This document shows, in pieces, positions 1 through 10,990 of a stretch of 64,000 nucleotides of DNA (positions are counted from its first letter, which is position 1; every line of letters begins with the position of its first letter). Under the pieces are notes generated by a model, which saw only the letters and a list, made by a program, of their open reading frames with translations, was not told where the DNA came from and searched no databases. The position numbers and the translations under genes are program-made. The DNA is from Cavia porcellus (lineage: Eukaryota > Chordata > Mammalia > Rodentia > Caviidae): positions 65,933,474-65,997,473 of the forward strand of contig NW_026947504.1 in NCBI RefSeq assembly GCF_034190915.1. The letters run 5' to 3'.

Positions 1-640
1 TTTTGTGGATCTGGTTACAAGCTGTTTCTGTAGGGTTATGTTTTATTTTCTCAACATTTTGGAGCTAATGGTCTGTTTTCTATATGTAGCTTTTTATTTA
101 GTTTTCTAAGCTACAAATGTAGGCCCATTGTTGCTGCCTATGATCAAGGGATGATTTCTCACAGCAGGACCCTATAAACTCTTATTGCCCTTTCAGCTTG
201 GCTAAGGAATGCCCCAAGCCTGCCTATGTAGGTGTAGATGAGCACTAAGTCTGCCTGTATATCTTTAAATGAGGAGGGGCCACCAGAACCAGCAACACAG
301 ATGCTCAAGCCTCAGCTGGCTGCAGGTGCCAGTGCTACAGCTCGAGCTTGCAGAACATACAGTGAGGACAGGTCTGGGTTTGATTAAGATGGATCTTCTG
401 AGAGTACTGGATAAAATTTTTCTGACAGGGTTGATGCTTCAGTCAATTGGAGTCCCAGAGGAGGCTCAGGAGTGCATCTTTGGCATCATGGGTGGCAGGT
501 TTCCAAACAGCAACAGGAAGCAAAAGCAGGAGGGCTTTTAGCAATTTTAACAAAGTCAACAGTGGACTTTACCAATAAAATTTAAAAATACCTAGTTAAA
601 TAAAAAAGAGACATGGAGAAGTACACAGAGCACACAAAAA
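1..640. other. Unassigned sequence at left edge
   Basis: I recognise no gene or repeat here. A 90-codon open frame at 269-541 has no recognisable domain. The tract is followed at once by a block of three B1-like SINEs. Confidence 0.5.
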
Positions 641-787
641 GATTTTTTTTTTTTGAGATAGGGTCACCCTGCATAGTATAGACTGGCCTTGAACTCAGTA
701 TTGCCTAGGCTGCACTTGAATTCTGCCTGTGATTGTCCTGCCTCAGCCTCCCGAGATTAAAGATGTGCACCACCACATCCATCTGAA
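641..787 (-). repeat. B1-like SINE (7SL-derived), antisense
   Basis: Read on the plus strand, a T-run is followed by the reverse complement of a B1 element: a GAGATAGGGTC start, a GCCTTGAACTC block, CCTGCCTCAGCCTCCCGAG, then a degenerate GATTAAAGATGTGCACCACCAC. The order and spacing match the 7SL-derived B1 SINE of rodents. The T-run is the complement of its A-tail. Confidence 0.85.
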
Positions 788-804
788 CACAACTCAAGAA
801 TGAA

Positions 805-953
805 TGAGCCAGGGGTGGTGGTGCACACCTGTGATCCCAGTACTCAGGAGGTTGAGGCAAGAGGATTGCTTGGAATTAGATGCCAGCCTAGCTCACATAG
901 TGAGTTTCAGGTCACCCTGAATTATATAGTGAGACTTTATTTCAAAGTTAATG
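805..953 (+). repeat. B1-like SINE, sense
   Basis: It opens with a form of the B1 start (GCCAGGGGTGGTGGTGCACA), then CCTGTGATCCCAGTACTCAGG, GAGGCAAGAGGATTGCTTGG and a CCAGCCTAG block, and ends in an A/T-rich tail. Divergence from the usual B1 core is moderate, so it is not a recent insertion. Confidence 0.85.
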
Positions 954-967
954 ATTAATTAATTCAG

Positions 968-1110
968 TGAGAAACTGGGAGTAGTGGTACAGGGTAATTC
1001 CATCACTTAGGAGGCTGAGGCTGGAGAATCACCGTTCAAGGCCCACCTGTGCTGCATAGAGAGTTTGAGGATAGCCTGGGCTGGATATTAAGACCCTGTC
1101 TCAAAAAATC
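968..1110 (+). repeat. B1-like SINE, sense, diverged
   Basis: Second sense B1-like copy directly after the previous one. It has AGTGGTACAGGGTAATTCC, ACTTAGGAGGCTGAGGCTGG and GATAGCCTGGGCTGG, and closes with CCCTGTCTC followed by an A-rich tail. It is more diverged than its neighbour. Confidence 0.75.
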
Positions 1111-1140
1111 TAAGCAAAAAGAAAAAGAATGCAGGAAAGA

Positions 1141-1541
1141 TTGCTGCTATATATACTAAATGAAATAAATCAAACTCACCTGTGTAAACATCATATTGTC
1201 TCCCCAATGTGAGAAACTAAAAGAGTAAACAAGAATTAAAATGTACAATAGATACTGTGAAATGGGAAGAAATTTTTCAAAAGAAAAAATGAACGGGGGT
1301 GGTGGTGGGGGAAAGGGAAACACAGGAAGGGGAAAGGAAAAGAGAATACAAGGTTATACTACTAGATTTTCATGGTTCATTGAAAGAAATGTTTGTGCTA
1401 ATATGGTTTGGAGAATTTTTTATGTCCATATCTTGTTCTCTGCGTAACTACTTTAATGATAACAATATGGAATGTATTAGTTATTGTTTTTCTATTATTT
1501 TGTTTCAAAATTTTGTTTTATTTTTCCATAAAATAAAAAAA
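1141..1541 (+). mobile_element. 5'-truncated L1: ORF2 end plus short 3' UTR
   Basis: The left part (AAATGAAATAAATCAAACTC, then TGTGTAAACATCA) aligns with the last codons of the full-length L1 at about 10938-10980. It is followed by a G-rich purine tract at about 1293-1350 and a terminal segment with AACTACTTTAATGATAACAA that matches the last 150 bp of the full-length L1 (about 11900-12045). It ends with an AATAAA-type signal and A-run at 1530-1541. Its 3' UTR is only about 370 bp, much shorter than the roughly 1.06 kb of the full-length copy, because it lacks the T-rich module. Confidence 0.7.
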
Positions 1542-1596
1542 TACTAAATGCCACAGGTATTTACAAAAATTAAATGTAGAGTAAGAACAAATATAT

Positions 1597-1660
1597 GCCA
1601 AAATTCTAGCAACTTCACGCATGTGCTTATACTGCTGAGCTAAATCCCCCCGCCCCCAAG
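1597..1660 (-). repeat. ID SINE (tRNA-derived), antisense fragment
   Basis: Reverse-complemented, the stretch reads GGGGGGATTTAGCTCAGCAG then TATAAGCACATGCGTG. This is the box-A half of the rodent ID family, which derives from a tRNA/BC1-type RNA. The box-B half is degenerate. It is a dead SINE and not a tRNA gene. Confidence 0.7.
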
Positions 1661-1954
1661 ATGAACAATTTCTTAAGAAAAAATACGACTTACTAAATCT
1701 GACATAGGTGAAGCTGAAATCAGAATTGTCCAATATCATATTGTAAAATTGTCAAAAATTGAAGTTGTTACTTAAAATATACCCATAAGAAGAGTTTCAG
1801 ACTGTGACATTCTGACAGGGAAAAAAAGTATCACTTAACTGAACATTTACATAAAACCTCAGAAAATACTGGGATGAAGGTTACTTTCCAGTTCATTTTG
1901 TGAGTCCCATAGAACCTTAATGCTTTAATAAATATGTGTCAAAGACATTCCTAT

Positions 1955-2198
1955 CCTATACTTTGGACCTAGTATGTCCCCAAAGCCTACATGTTAAAAG
2001 CTTGCTCACCAACTTATGTTGACCCCCAGGAGGTTGTGGTACCTTTAAGAGACAGACCCTCATAGAAGGAAGTTACACTGGGGTGTGCCCTTAAAGGAAA
2101 CCTTGGGACCCTAGCCTCTTCTTAACCTCTCTCTTTTCTTAACAGTCCAGTGTGAAATTAAGTAGCTTTGCTCCACCTGTGGGTCCCACAGTGATGTC
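1955..2198 (+). mobile_element. MaLR-like LTR fragment (5' part)
   Basis: The segment follows the order of a MaLR/ERVL-group LTR: TTGGACCTAGTATGTCCCC, CCCCCAGGAGGTTGTGG, GTGTGCCCTTAAAGGAAACC, GGGACCCTAGCCTCTTCTT, then a CAGCTTTGCTCCACC-like block. It stops where ancient L1 sequence begins at about 2199. The exact subfamily cannot be set by eye. No matching second LTR or internal region is seen, so it is a solo or truncated LTR. Confidence 0.5.
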
Positions 2199-3925
2199 TG
2201 TATTTGTAGATGACATGGTTGCTTATATAGAAAATACTAACAATTTTTAAAATGTCTGTTAGAACTAATATATTCATTTAACAACATTGCAGAATGAAAG
2301 GTTAAGGCACATTTATTACATTTTTTGACAAATGTTTTTTAAATGGCAAAAAAATTATTTCAATTGTAGTAGCACTAAAAATATTTGGGAATAATTTCCA
2401 CAAAGATCTATAAGACAATACACTAAAACTTTAAATATTTCTAGAAGAAATTAATGAAAGCTAAATAGAGAAATATACCATGTTAATTTGGGAAGGAATC
2501 AATATTAACTTGTTAATTCTTTCCAGTGATCTATGGACTCAACACAACCCCAACCATAATTCCAAAAGTATTCATTACAGAATATAACATTTGTATTCCA
2601 AAATTTATGTCAAAACAAAAAGTACCTACAAAGTCCAAAACAATCATTTAAAAGAAGGGAAAAGGGCCAGGGATTTAGCTCAGTGGTGTAAGCGCCTGTC
2701 TGGCATGCACAAGGTTGTAAGTTCACTCCTTGTTACCAAAAAAAAAAAGCGGGGGGGGGGGATTAAAAGACTTTTACTAAATGACTTCAGGTTTACCAAA
2801 AGCTGCTGTGGGACTGGCATAAAGATTAATACATAATTGAAACAAATTTGAGACATGTTGTTACCATATTCTTTTCAAGAAAGATGCCAAAATATTCCTC
2901 AATAGATGAATGGATGTCTTTCAATCCATGATGTTAGTAGATGTTGATTGTGTTAATCTATTATCTATCAGATGGAGGAAACTTTCACCTCTAACCCTGT
3001 TACATATAGAAATTAATTTTATATAGTCAGAGACCTAAACAAGAAAGCTAAAAATGCAAATCTATTTTTTAAAAAAGCATTGTTGAATAGGTTTGCAATT
3101 TAAGCATGAATAAAAATCTCTTGGATAAGATAATGAAAGCAAGAAACACTAAAGAAAAAATGATTTAACATTATCAGAATTAAATTTTAAATTCAGCAAT
3201 AGACACCACGTTAAAAATGAATAGGCAAGCCACAAACTGGAAGAAAATATTTTAAATTATGTATCTAACAAAGGAATGACACTCAAGATATATAACTACT
3301 TCCTATAATGCTGTAATAAAAAGACTAACAATTTAATAAAAATCATTGAAGTATCTGAGCAAATACCACATAAAGGAAGACATATGGAGGGCTATAAGTA
3401 CATGGGAAAAATTTAACCTCATCATTTGTCATTAGAGAAACTGAAATTAAAACGAAACTACAATTCCAAATTCATTCTGATAACAAAAACTCTAAAAAGT
3501 TTGAAAACAAAAAATGTTGGCAAGAATATGAAGCAGTTAGTAGCACTCTCATACTTTCCTGATGAGACAGTTAGAAAGTAAAACCATGCTGAAGATTGTT
3601 TTTGTAGGTTCAGACACATCAAAACACATACCTACATTAGCATCCAACAATTCCACTTGTAGGCATTTTCCCGAGAGAAATTAAATACAAATTTACAAGA
3701 CAGCCTGTATGTGAAAGTGTACTCAGGAAATAGCCTAAATGTCCACCAAGAGAAGCACAGATAGGGTGTAGTGTATTCTTGCAAAAACAGTCCTGGGACA
3801 CTAATAAAAAAACTGATCAAAGTGGCAGTGTGACAGCCCTGTGCAAGAGTCCACGTTACACAAGTCTATTGATGTAGAGTTCTGGAATAGACAACTACTC
3901 TGTGTTGACAAAAATCAGAAGACTG
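2199..3925 (+). mobile_element. Ancient L1 (L1M-type) 3' half, decayed ORF2
   Basis: It starts at a reverse-transcriptase active-site region (TTTGTAGATGACATGGTTGC, about 2207-2226) and runs through ORF2 to the C-terminal segment. There, TCATTTGTCATTAGAGAAAC (about 3423) and the CCACTTGTAGGCATTTTCCC block (about 3653) are still recognisable. It then enters an L1M-like 3' UTR. Many stops and indels show it is long dead. It was later invaded by an ID SINE (2665-2749) and by element X (about 3955-4740), after which the old 3' UTR appears to resume. Confidence 0.75.
2665..2749 (+). repeat. ID SINE (tRNA-derived), sense
   Basis: It contains GGGATTTAGCTCAGTGGTG (box A), CTGGCATGCACAAGG, and a weak box B (GGTTGTAAGTTCACTCC), followed by an A-run and an unusual run of G. 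The order matches the rodent ID family. It is inserted inside the ancient L1 ORF2, so it postdates that element. Confidence 0.85.
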
Positions 3926-3954
3926 TTTTTTTGTCTGTTTTCTTGTTTGTTTGT

Positions 3955-4740
3955 TTTTATGGAGGAAAGCAGGAAGGAGTGCCTAGAAAAAGGGGCCAAG
4001 GACTAGTTAGAATAACGGAATAGATCCGCCTGGAAACCAGCACCATGCGCCAGCCGCTGCAGGAGTGGGGACAGCCAGACCCCAGCCTCTTCCAGCATGC
4101 AGGCTGACAAACAAGTACAAATCCTCCCCATCCCTTCCCAAGCAACTGGCTAACCCAGAGAAACACAGGCTGTGATGATAGCTATCCAGGTGAAATGCAG
4201 TTGGATGCCTGTGGTGCTTTGGTGTTTCACTGACCTTGCAGGTCTAGGGCCAGTGATCATTTGATCATCTGTTCAGAGGACAGCGGTATGCAGTGTGACA
4301 TCTAGGAGGGATACTCTTCAGAGGGTTGTAGCCATTGTTGATTCCCTATTGTCTTGTTTTGAAGTCCTATGTTGCTGGCATTGTTTTGTTGACTTAGGTT
4401 TATTCTCTTTTGTTTTGTTTGATTGTGTTAAATTCAATGGCATGAGCAGCTATTTCAAAGACAGCAAGATATATTATGGTAGCAACTTTGAGTTTACTAT
4501 TGTCTTGTTTTGAAGTCCTGTATTGCATTCATTGTTTTGTTTTTATTGTTTCTATTTTCTTCTGTTCTGTTTTGTATATCTAAAGGTATCTGAAGCTATT
4601 TTGAAGACAACAAAAGGCATTATGGTAACTATTGTTGATTTCATAATGATATGAAATCCTGTATCTGTGACACTGATTTATTTTGATTGATTTTATTCTG
4701 TTTTATAATCCTTGGTTTTATCCTCTTTCAAATAAAAAAG
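3955..4740 (+). mobile_element. Element X copy 1: noncoding retroposon with L1-type 3' tail
   Basis: A roughly 785-bp block interrupts the ancient L1. It has no open frame worth noting. The first 300 bp (CCAGCACCATGCG, GAGAAACACAGGCTGTG, ATGCAGTTGGATGCCTGTGG) match copy 2 at about 40480-40670. The last 420 bp are T-rich and built from three units of about 150 bp, with GAAGTCCT-type cores at 4361, 4512 and 4653. It ends in TTCAAATAAAAAAG, which looks like a polyadenylated 3' end. The T-rich part resembles the 3' UTR module of the full-length L1 (about 11280-11720). Left boundary is uncertain by some tens of bases and no clear target-site duplication was found. It could instead be the 3' UTR of an unsampled L1 subfamily. 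Confidence 0.6.
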
Positions 4741-5115
4741 AAGTAGAATAATGGTATATAACAAATAGTATAAAATAATTAATATTTTGATTGTGATCAC
4801 ACATGTATGCATTTATCATAACACATCAAATAGTGCCTACATGATTTAAACATTTCATGCTATGCAAATTTTAGCACAAAAGCAAAACTTAACCTTAAAC
4901 AAGTGTTGAATGCCTATAAATACATAACAACTCCAGTTAATGGAAAGCATACAGAAATATGTAGAGGGCGATGATTGATAGGAATGTGTATAGGAATGAT
5001 AGATGAATATACATTTGATTGAAGTAACATATCATGTTAATGGTAAAATCTTTACTTTTCAATGTAAAATTATTTCTACTTTTCTATATGTCTGAAATTT
5101 TTCATCATAAAATTA
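4741..5115 (+). mobile_element. Ancient L1 3' UTR, right part
   Basis: A/T-rich sequence with blocks typical of old L1M 3' UTRs, such as TTGTGATCACACATGTATGC-like and TTTTCTATATGTCTGAAATT (about 5080-5100). It is read as the continuation of the ancient L1 at 2199-3925 beyond the element X insertion. No coding content. Confidence 0.4.
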
Positions 5116-5372
5116 CTCTACTGTAACCATTCAATTGTTTAGAACCTGGACCCAAAAAGATTCTTTGGAGGAGGAATATTTTATCACTGAGATTGTTTAG
5201 AATTGCTGGCACATGGTGATAATAAAAAGCAAATCAACTTTTGGTCAAGTTTATTATTGTTTTTGAATTCTCAACAGCATGCACACCCTTACTGCCTGCA
5301 TGCGGGTTGGGCCCTCCTATTAAATTTTCTTGGTGCATGGTCAGTGTTATGGAGTTGGAAAAGCATAGTGAC
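5116..5372. other. Unassigned left flank of the full-length L1
   Basis: No gene or repeat recognised. Together with sequence after 12067 it reconstructs the empty site, with one copy of the 15-bp duplication. Confidence 0.5.
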
Positions 5373-5387
5373 AAGAATCAAAGCCAG
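5373..5387 (+). repeat. Target-site duplication, left copy
   Basis: The 15 bases AAGAATCAAAGCCAG occur here and again at 12053-12067, directly after the L1 A-tail. The two copies are identical. Such duplications are made by L1 target-primed reverse transcription and fix both ends of the element. Confidence 0.93.
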
Positions 5388-5830
5388 GAGGAGCTGGGCA
5401 GATCCGGAGTGCCTGCAGAAGCCCCTTCCTTTGTCTGAAGGACTGAATATTTCTGCAAGCAGGGAAGGATCGCAGGTTCCTGAGGCACCTCAGCCTGTGG
5501 TGAGTGCCCAGCACAGTCTGCCCAAATCTCAGACTGTTCCGGACCCCCCAGGCTTCTGGGTGCAGTGAAGTGGAGCAGTGGGTTAGAGGCCACTACAGCC
5601 GCCTCCCCATCCCTCCCGGCTACACTTGGAAGTCTGCTGAGCTCCTGACGGATGGGCGGGCCTACACTAACCCCCGAGCCCAGCCGCGCCTAGCCATCTG
5701 CCTGCAGAGGAGGAGCTGGGCAGATCTGGAGTGCCTGCAGAAGTCCCTTCCTTTGTCTGGAGGACTGTGGATATCTCTGCAAGCAGGGAGGGATCACAGG
5801 CTCCTGAGGCACTGCGGCCTGTGGTGAGCA
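5386..5830 (+). repeat. 322-bp offset tandem repeat in L1 promoter
   Basis: Copy 1 spans about 5386-5508 and copy 2 about 5708-5830, sharing GAGTGCCTGCAGAAG, CCTTCCTTTGTCTG and GCCTGTGGTGAG. A handful of substitutions separate them, including CpG-type changes. After each copy the sequences diverge. Confidence 0.8.
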
Positions 5831-6078
5831 CCCTAACCCGGCTGCGATTGAAGAGCTGTGGATCTTCCAAGGGGCAGGTGGGCGCACAGTGTCCCTGAGG
5901 CCCAGCTTGTCTGGAACTGCAGAGTTCTGAGCAGGCAGAGGAGGGCCACTGGTTCTGTAGGCCCAATGGCTTGGGGTAGCGCGGTGTCAGAGTCTCAGTA
6001 GCTCCAAACATAGAAGGGGATTTTCAACAGATCCTGAGGAAGCTTTCAAATAACACTTGAAACACAGAAATATAGAAA
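5388..6078 (+). promoter_or_regulatory. L1 5' UTR / internal promoter with a partial tandem monomer
   Basis: This is markedly more G+C rich than the flanks and contains several CpGs, as expected for an L1 internal promoter that starts transcription at its own first base. A block beginning AGGAGGAGCTGGGCAGATC at 5386 recurs at 5708, an offset of 322 bp. Similarity runs for about 120 bp (to about 5508 and 5830) and then stops. So there is one complete 322-bp unit plus a partial second one, reminiscent of monomeric L1 promoters in rodents but with another sequence. Promoter activity is inferred from position and family knowledge; no TATA box is needed or seen. Confidence 0.8.
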
Positions 6079-7131
6079 ATGACAAAACGAAAGACCAAAT
6101 TACAACCTCAAACCTTCAGCCCATCTCAGGAAACCCTAGGAGCGATGTATATAGAAGAAAATATATCCCATCCACCTCATCTATCGGACATAATAGCTAC
6201 TGAAGTTGACAAGCAACTCCAGGAAGCTTTAAAGAAATTCAAACTCGAAATAATCTCCCAGATAAAAGAAGAAATGATAAAAGAAATGAAAGAGATTCTA
6301 AATATATCTAAAGAAAACACAGATAAAAAATTGGAGGAACTAAACAAAAAGATAGAATCCCTAGACGAGCAATATAAGAAACAAACAGAATACATAATGC
6401 AGATGCACAGAGATATACAGGAAATAAAAAACTCCACTGAAAGTTGTAAAAACCGCCTTAATGAAAGTGAAGATAGAATTTCAGACCTTGAAGACATGAT
6501 TGCAGCTAGTGAACAGGAAAGGAAAGATCTTTTGAAAATAACAAGGAATCAGGAAACAACAATTCAACAACTGCAAGACGATGCAAAGAAGAATAACATA
6601 AGAATGATAGGGATTAATGAAAGAGAAGGAGACAACATAAAGGATGTCAAGAGGATATTTAGAGAAGTAATAGCTGAAAATTTCCCAAGCATCAGATCAG
6701 AAACTGACATCAGGATCAGTGGAGCATATAGAACTCCAAACAGTCATAACCAAAATAAAACTACACCCAGACATATAATAATCACCATCCCAGAAATCCA
6801 ACATAAGAATAGATTATTAAAAGCTGTCAGAGAGAAAAGACAGATCACTTATAAAGGAAAACCTATCAGAATCACAGCAGACTTCTCAGCACAAACGATA
6901 AAGTCAAGAAGAGCATGGAGTGAAGTATTCCAGATCCTAAAGCAAAGTGATTTCCAACCAAGACTGATATATCCTGCAAAATTATCATTCAAAATAGATG
7001 GTGCAATACGATACTTCCATGACAAAGAACAGCTGAAGAACTTCATGAACACCAAACCGACCCTGAAAAAAATATTGAAAGACAGTTTAGATACACAAAG
7101 GAAAAAACCACTAAGCAAAGCAAATAATTAA
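6079..7131 (+). CDS. L1 ORF1 protein (RNA-binding chaperone), intact
   Basis: 350-residue L1 ORF1p, the trimeric nucleic-acid chaperone that coats L1 RNA in the cytoplasmic RNP. Residues 1-43 are a basic, loosely structured N-terminus. Residues about 44-166 form a long heptad-rich coiled coil expected to make the trimer. An RRM starts near residue 172 ([15 protein letters not shown]) and includes [13 protein letters not shown] at 228-240. The C-terminal domain begins near 244 and contains [20 protein letters not shown] at 251-270. The length is close to that of other mammalian ORF1p. The start is the first ATG after the GC-rich 5' UTR, in an A-rich context. No stop or frameshift is present. 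Nonautonomous copies elsewhere in the window carry a related ORF1. Confidence 0.95.
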   Translation: MTKRKTKLQPQTFSPSQETLGAMYIEENISHPPHLSDIIATEVDKQLQEALKKFKLEIISQIKEEMIKEMKEILNISKENTDKKLEELNKKIESLDEQYKKQTEYIMQMHRDIQEIKNSTESCKNRLNESEDRISDLEDMIAASEQERKDLLKITRNQETTIQQLQDDAKKNNIRMIGINEREGDNIKDVKRIFREVIAENFPSIRSETDIRISGAYRTPNSHNQNKTTPRHIIITIPEIQHKNRLLKAVREKRQITYKGKPIRITADFSAQTIKSRRAWSEVFQILKQSDFQPRLIYPAKLSFKIDGAIRYFHDKEQLKNFMNTKPTLKKILKDSLDTQRKKPLSKANN

Positions 7132-7150
7132 ACAGAACAGAAAGATAAAG

Positions 7151-10100
7151 ATGCAACAGCAGAGAGATAACATTCCTACAATTAACCAGCATTTAACAGT
7201 AATAACCATTAATGTAAATGGTCTCAATGCACCAATCAAAAGAAACAGACTAGCAGAATGGATCAAGAAACAAAATCCAACCATATGCTGTTTACAGGAA
7301 ACCCATCTAACCCAGAAGGATACTCACAGACTGAAAGTCAAAGGATGGAAAACAATTCTTCATGCAGCAGGAATCCAAAAAAAGGCAGGAGTAGCCATTC
7401 TGTTTGCAGACAATGTGAACTTTAAACCAACAATGACCATAAAGGACAAAGAAGGTCACTACATACTCGTAAGGGGAAAACTCCAAGAGGAAGACATAAC
7501 TATCTTAAATATATATGCACCAAACTCCAGAGCACCCAGTTATATAAAACATTTATTAACAGAAATGAAAACTCAAATTATCAGTAACACAATTGTAACA
7601 GGAGACCTTAATATGCCACTGACACCAAGGGACAGATCAACCAGACAGAAAATGAGCAAAGAAATAACAGAACTGAATCACACCTGTGAACAAATGGGTT
7701 TGATAGACATATACAGAATTTTCCACCCAACAACATCAGAATACACGTTCTTCTCAGCAGTACATGGATCATTTTCTAAAATAGACCATATATTAGCTCA
7801 CAGAACATATTTAAACAAGTGCAAAAGAGCTGAAATAATCCCTTGCATGTTATCGGATCATAGCGCTCTGAAATTAGAAATTAATGATAAAAGATACTGC
7901 AAAAATCCCACAAACACATGGAAACTGAATAACACACTCTTGAGTAATCAGTGGGTCACAGAAGAAATTAAAGAAGAAATCAAACAATACCTAAAAGAAA
8001 ATGAAAATGCAGATACAACTTACCGGAATCTGTGGGATGCAATGAAAGCTGTCCTGAGAGGAAAATTTATTGCACTGAGTTCCCACATCAGGAAAACAGA
8101 ACGAATACAAATAAATAACTTGATGCTACACCTCAAACAGCTAGAAAAAGAAGAGCAAGTCAAGCCCAAAGCCAAAAGAAGAGAGGAAATTATAAAAATC
8201 AGAGCAGAAATCAATGCAATAGAGACTAAGAAAACAATCCAAAGAATCAACAAATCAAAGAGTTGGTTCTTTGAAAGAATAAATAAAATTGATAAGCCCC
8301 TAGCCAACCTTATTAAAAAAAGGGAAGAAAAAGTTCAAATTCATGCAATAAGAAATGAAAAAGGAGAAATCACTACAGACCCAATAGAAATACAGAAGAT
8401 CATCAACACCTATTTCGAAAACCTCTACTCTCAAAAGTTTGATAACACAGAAGAAATAGACAGATTCTTAGAAGCATATGAAGTGCCAAATCTAGATCAA
8501 GAGGATGTAAAACTGTTGAATAACCCAATCTCTGTTACTGAAATTGAAAATGTAATTAAGTCCTTACCCACCAAGAAGAGCCCAGGCCCAGATGGATTCA
8601 CTGCAGAATTCTACAAGAAATACAAAGAAGACCTAATGCCGACACTCCTGAAACTATTCAATGAAATTGAAAGGGAAGCAATCCTTCCTAAGTCATTCCT
8701 GGAAGCAAATATTACTCTAGTACCAAAACCTGAGAAAGACCCAACTAAAAAAGAGAACTATAGACAGATCTCCCTAATGAACACAGATGCAAAAATCCTC
8801 AATAAAATATTGGCAAATAGGATCCAGCAAATCATCAAGAAGATTATACACCATGACCAAGTGGGATTCATCCCAGGAATGCAAGGATGGTTCAACATAT
8901 GCAAATCAATAAATGTAATCCACCTTATCAGTAAAGCCAAAAATAAGAATCACATGATCATTTCTATAGATGCAGAAAAAGCCTTCGATAAGGTCCAACA
9001 TTTATTCATCATAAAAATTCTACAGAAAATTGGAATAGATGGTCTTTACCTCAATATAATAAAGGCCATTTATGACAAACCAACAGCCAGCATCATACTA
9101 AATGGCCAAAAATTGAAAGCCTTTACTTTAAAATCAGGCCCAAGACAAGGATGTCCTTTATCACCACTCCTATTTAATATAGTACTGGAAGTACTAGCCA
9201 GAGAAATTAGGCAAGAAAGAGAAATAAAAGGGGTAAAGATAGGAAAAGAAGAAGTTAAGTTGTCATTGTTTGCAGATGACATGATACTCTACATAGAAGA
9301 CCCTCTAAGCTCCATTGAAAGACTCTTAGATACAATAAATAAATTCAGTAATGTGGCTGGATACAAAATCAATACTCAGAAATCAATAGCATTCCTATAC
9401 TCAAACAACAAAATCACAGAGAGGGAAATAAGAGAAACTGGACTATTCACATTAGCAAGCAAAAAAATGAAATATTTAGGAATTACTCTTACGAAAGAAG
9501 TGAAAGACTTATACAGTGAAAACTATAATACACTGCAAAAGGAAATTGAAGATGATTTCAGAAAATGGAAAGACATCCCTTGCTCATGGATAGGAAGAAC
9601 AAACATTGTGAAGATGGCCATTCTCCCAAAACTTTTATACAGATTCAATGCAATCCCAATAGAAATACCATCAACATACCTTATAGATCTAGAGAAATCA
9701 CTCCTAAATTTCATCTGGAACCAGAAGAGACCTAGAATTGCAAAGGCAATTCTAAGCAGCAAAGGCAAAGCAGGAGGCATCACAATCCCTGACTTGAAAT
9801 TATACTACAAAGCAACAGTAGTAAAATCAACATGGTATTGGAATCAAAACAGAGGCGAAGATCAATGGAATAGATTAGAAGATACAACCACAACTACAAA
9901 CACACTCAACCACCTTATCTTTGATAAAGGAGCCAAGCAGGTTCACTGGAAGAACGACCGTCTCTTTAATAAATGGTGCTGGAAAAACTGGCTCTCCATT
10001 TGCTGAAAACTAAAGCTAGACCCATGTCTATCACCATGTACTAAACTAAAATCTAAATGGGTCAAAGATCTGAATATTAAAACAGAAACACTAAATCTAT

Positions 10101-10990
10101 TGGAAGACAAATTGGGTAGAAACCTTGGAGACATAGGAGTAGGTAGAGAATTCATGAACAGGACTCAAACCGCACGGGAAATACTTCCCAGAATCAATAA
10201 CTGGGACCACTTCTTATTAAAAAGTTTCTGCATGTCAAAAGAAATCTCCAGCATAGTGAAAAGAAAACCCACAAACTGGGAAAAGATTTTAGTGAACTCT
10301 CTCTCAGACAAGGGACTCTTGTCTAAAACATATAAAGAATTAAAAAAACTCAGACCTCCAAAATTCAAAGATCCAATCCAAAAATGGGCATCTGAGATGA
10401 ATATGCAATTCTCAGATGAAGAAATGCAAATGGCAAATAAATACATGAAAAAATGCTCATCATCATTGGTCATTAGAGAAATGCAAATTAAAACCACACT
10501 GAGATACCATCTCACTCCTGAAAGAATGGCCAGGATCAAAAAAACCAACAACAGCAAATGCTGGAGAGGCTGTGGGGAAAAAGGAACTCTCCTGCACTGT
10601 TGGTGGGAGTGTAGACTGGTACAGTCTTTGTGGAAGTCTTTCTGGAGGTTTCTCAAAAAGTTGGGGTTGGAAATCCCATTTATTCCAGCTATTCCACTTC
10701 TAGGCATATTCCCAGAAGAACTGAAAGCATCATACCACAGTGATTTATGTGCACCTATGTTTATAGCAGCACAATTTGTAATCGCCAGATCTTGGAAACA
10801 ACCCAAGTGTCCATCAACTGAGGAGTGGGTAAAAAAGTTGTGGTATTTCTATACAATGGAGTATTATTCAGCTATAAAGAAGGATCACATTGAGATATTT
10901 ATCAATAAATGGGCGCAGCTTGAGACCATACTCATAAGTGAAATAAATCAATCTCGCATGTGTGAATACCAAATAGTTTCCCTAATGTAA
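7151..10990 (+). pseudogene. L1 ORF2 (endonuclease-reverse transcriptase) with one premature TGA
   Basis: 1279 codons in one frame, near the usual mammalian length, split by a single TGA at 10004-10006 (codon 952). The APE-type endonuclease keeps its expected catalytic set: N21, E50, Y122, D152, N154, D212, D236 and H237. The Z region has [15 protein letters not shown] (about 8580-8625). The reverse-transcriptase site is FADD at residues 707-710 (9269-9280). Beyond the stop, the C-terminal domain continues in frame with the Cys-rich motif at codons 1137-1154 (C1137, C1141, H1149, C1154). The protein made would be 951 residues with both enzymatic domains and no C-terminal segment. The codon at this point is usually Arg in L1 ORF2, so CGA to TGA at a CpG is the simplest cause (inference). 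The start follows ORF1 by only 19 bp. Confidence 0.93.

Noticed and set aside
269..541. 90-codon open frame as a gene
   Set aside because: No domain, no family recognised, and length is within what is expected by chance in 64 kb.
2665..2749. tRNA gene
   Set aside because: Box A is good, but the cloverleaf is not formed, box B is degenerate and an A-tail follows. It is an ID SINE.
10165..10806. 213-codon open frame on the minus strand
   Set aside because: It is the exact antisense of the L1 ORF2 C-terminal domain. Its length reflects the codon structure of the sense frame.
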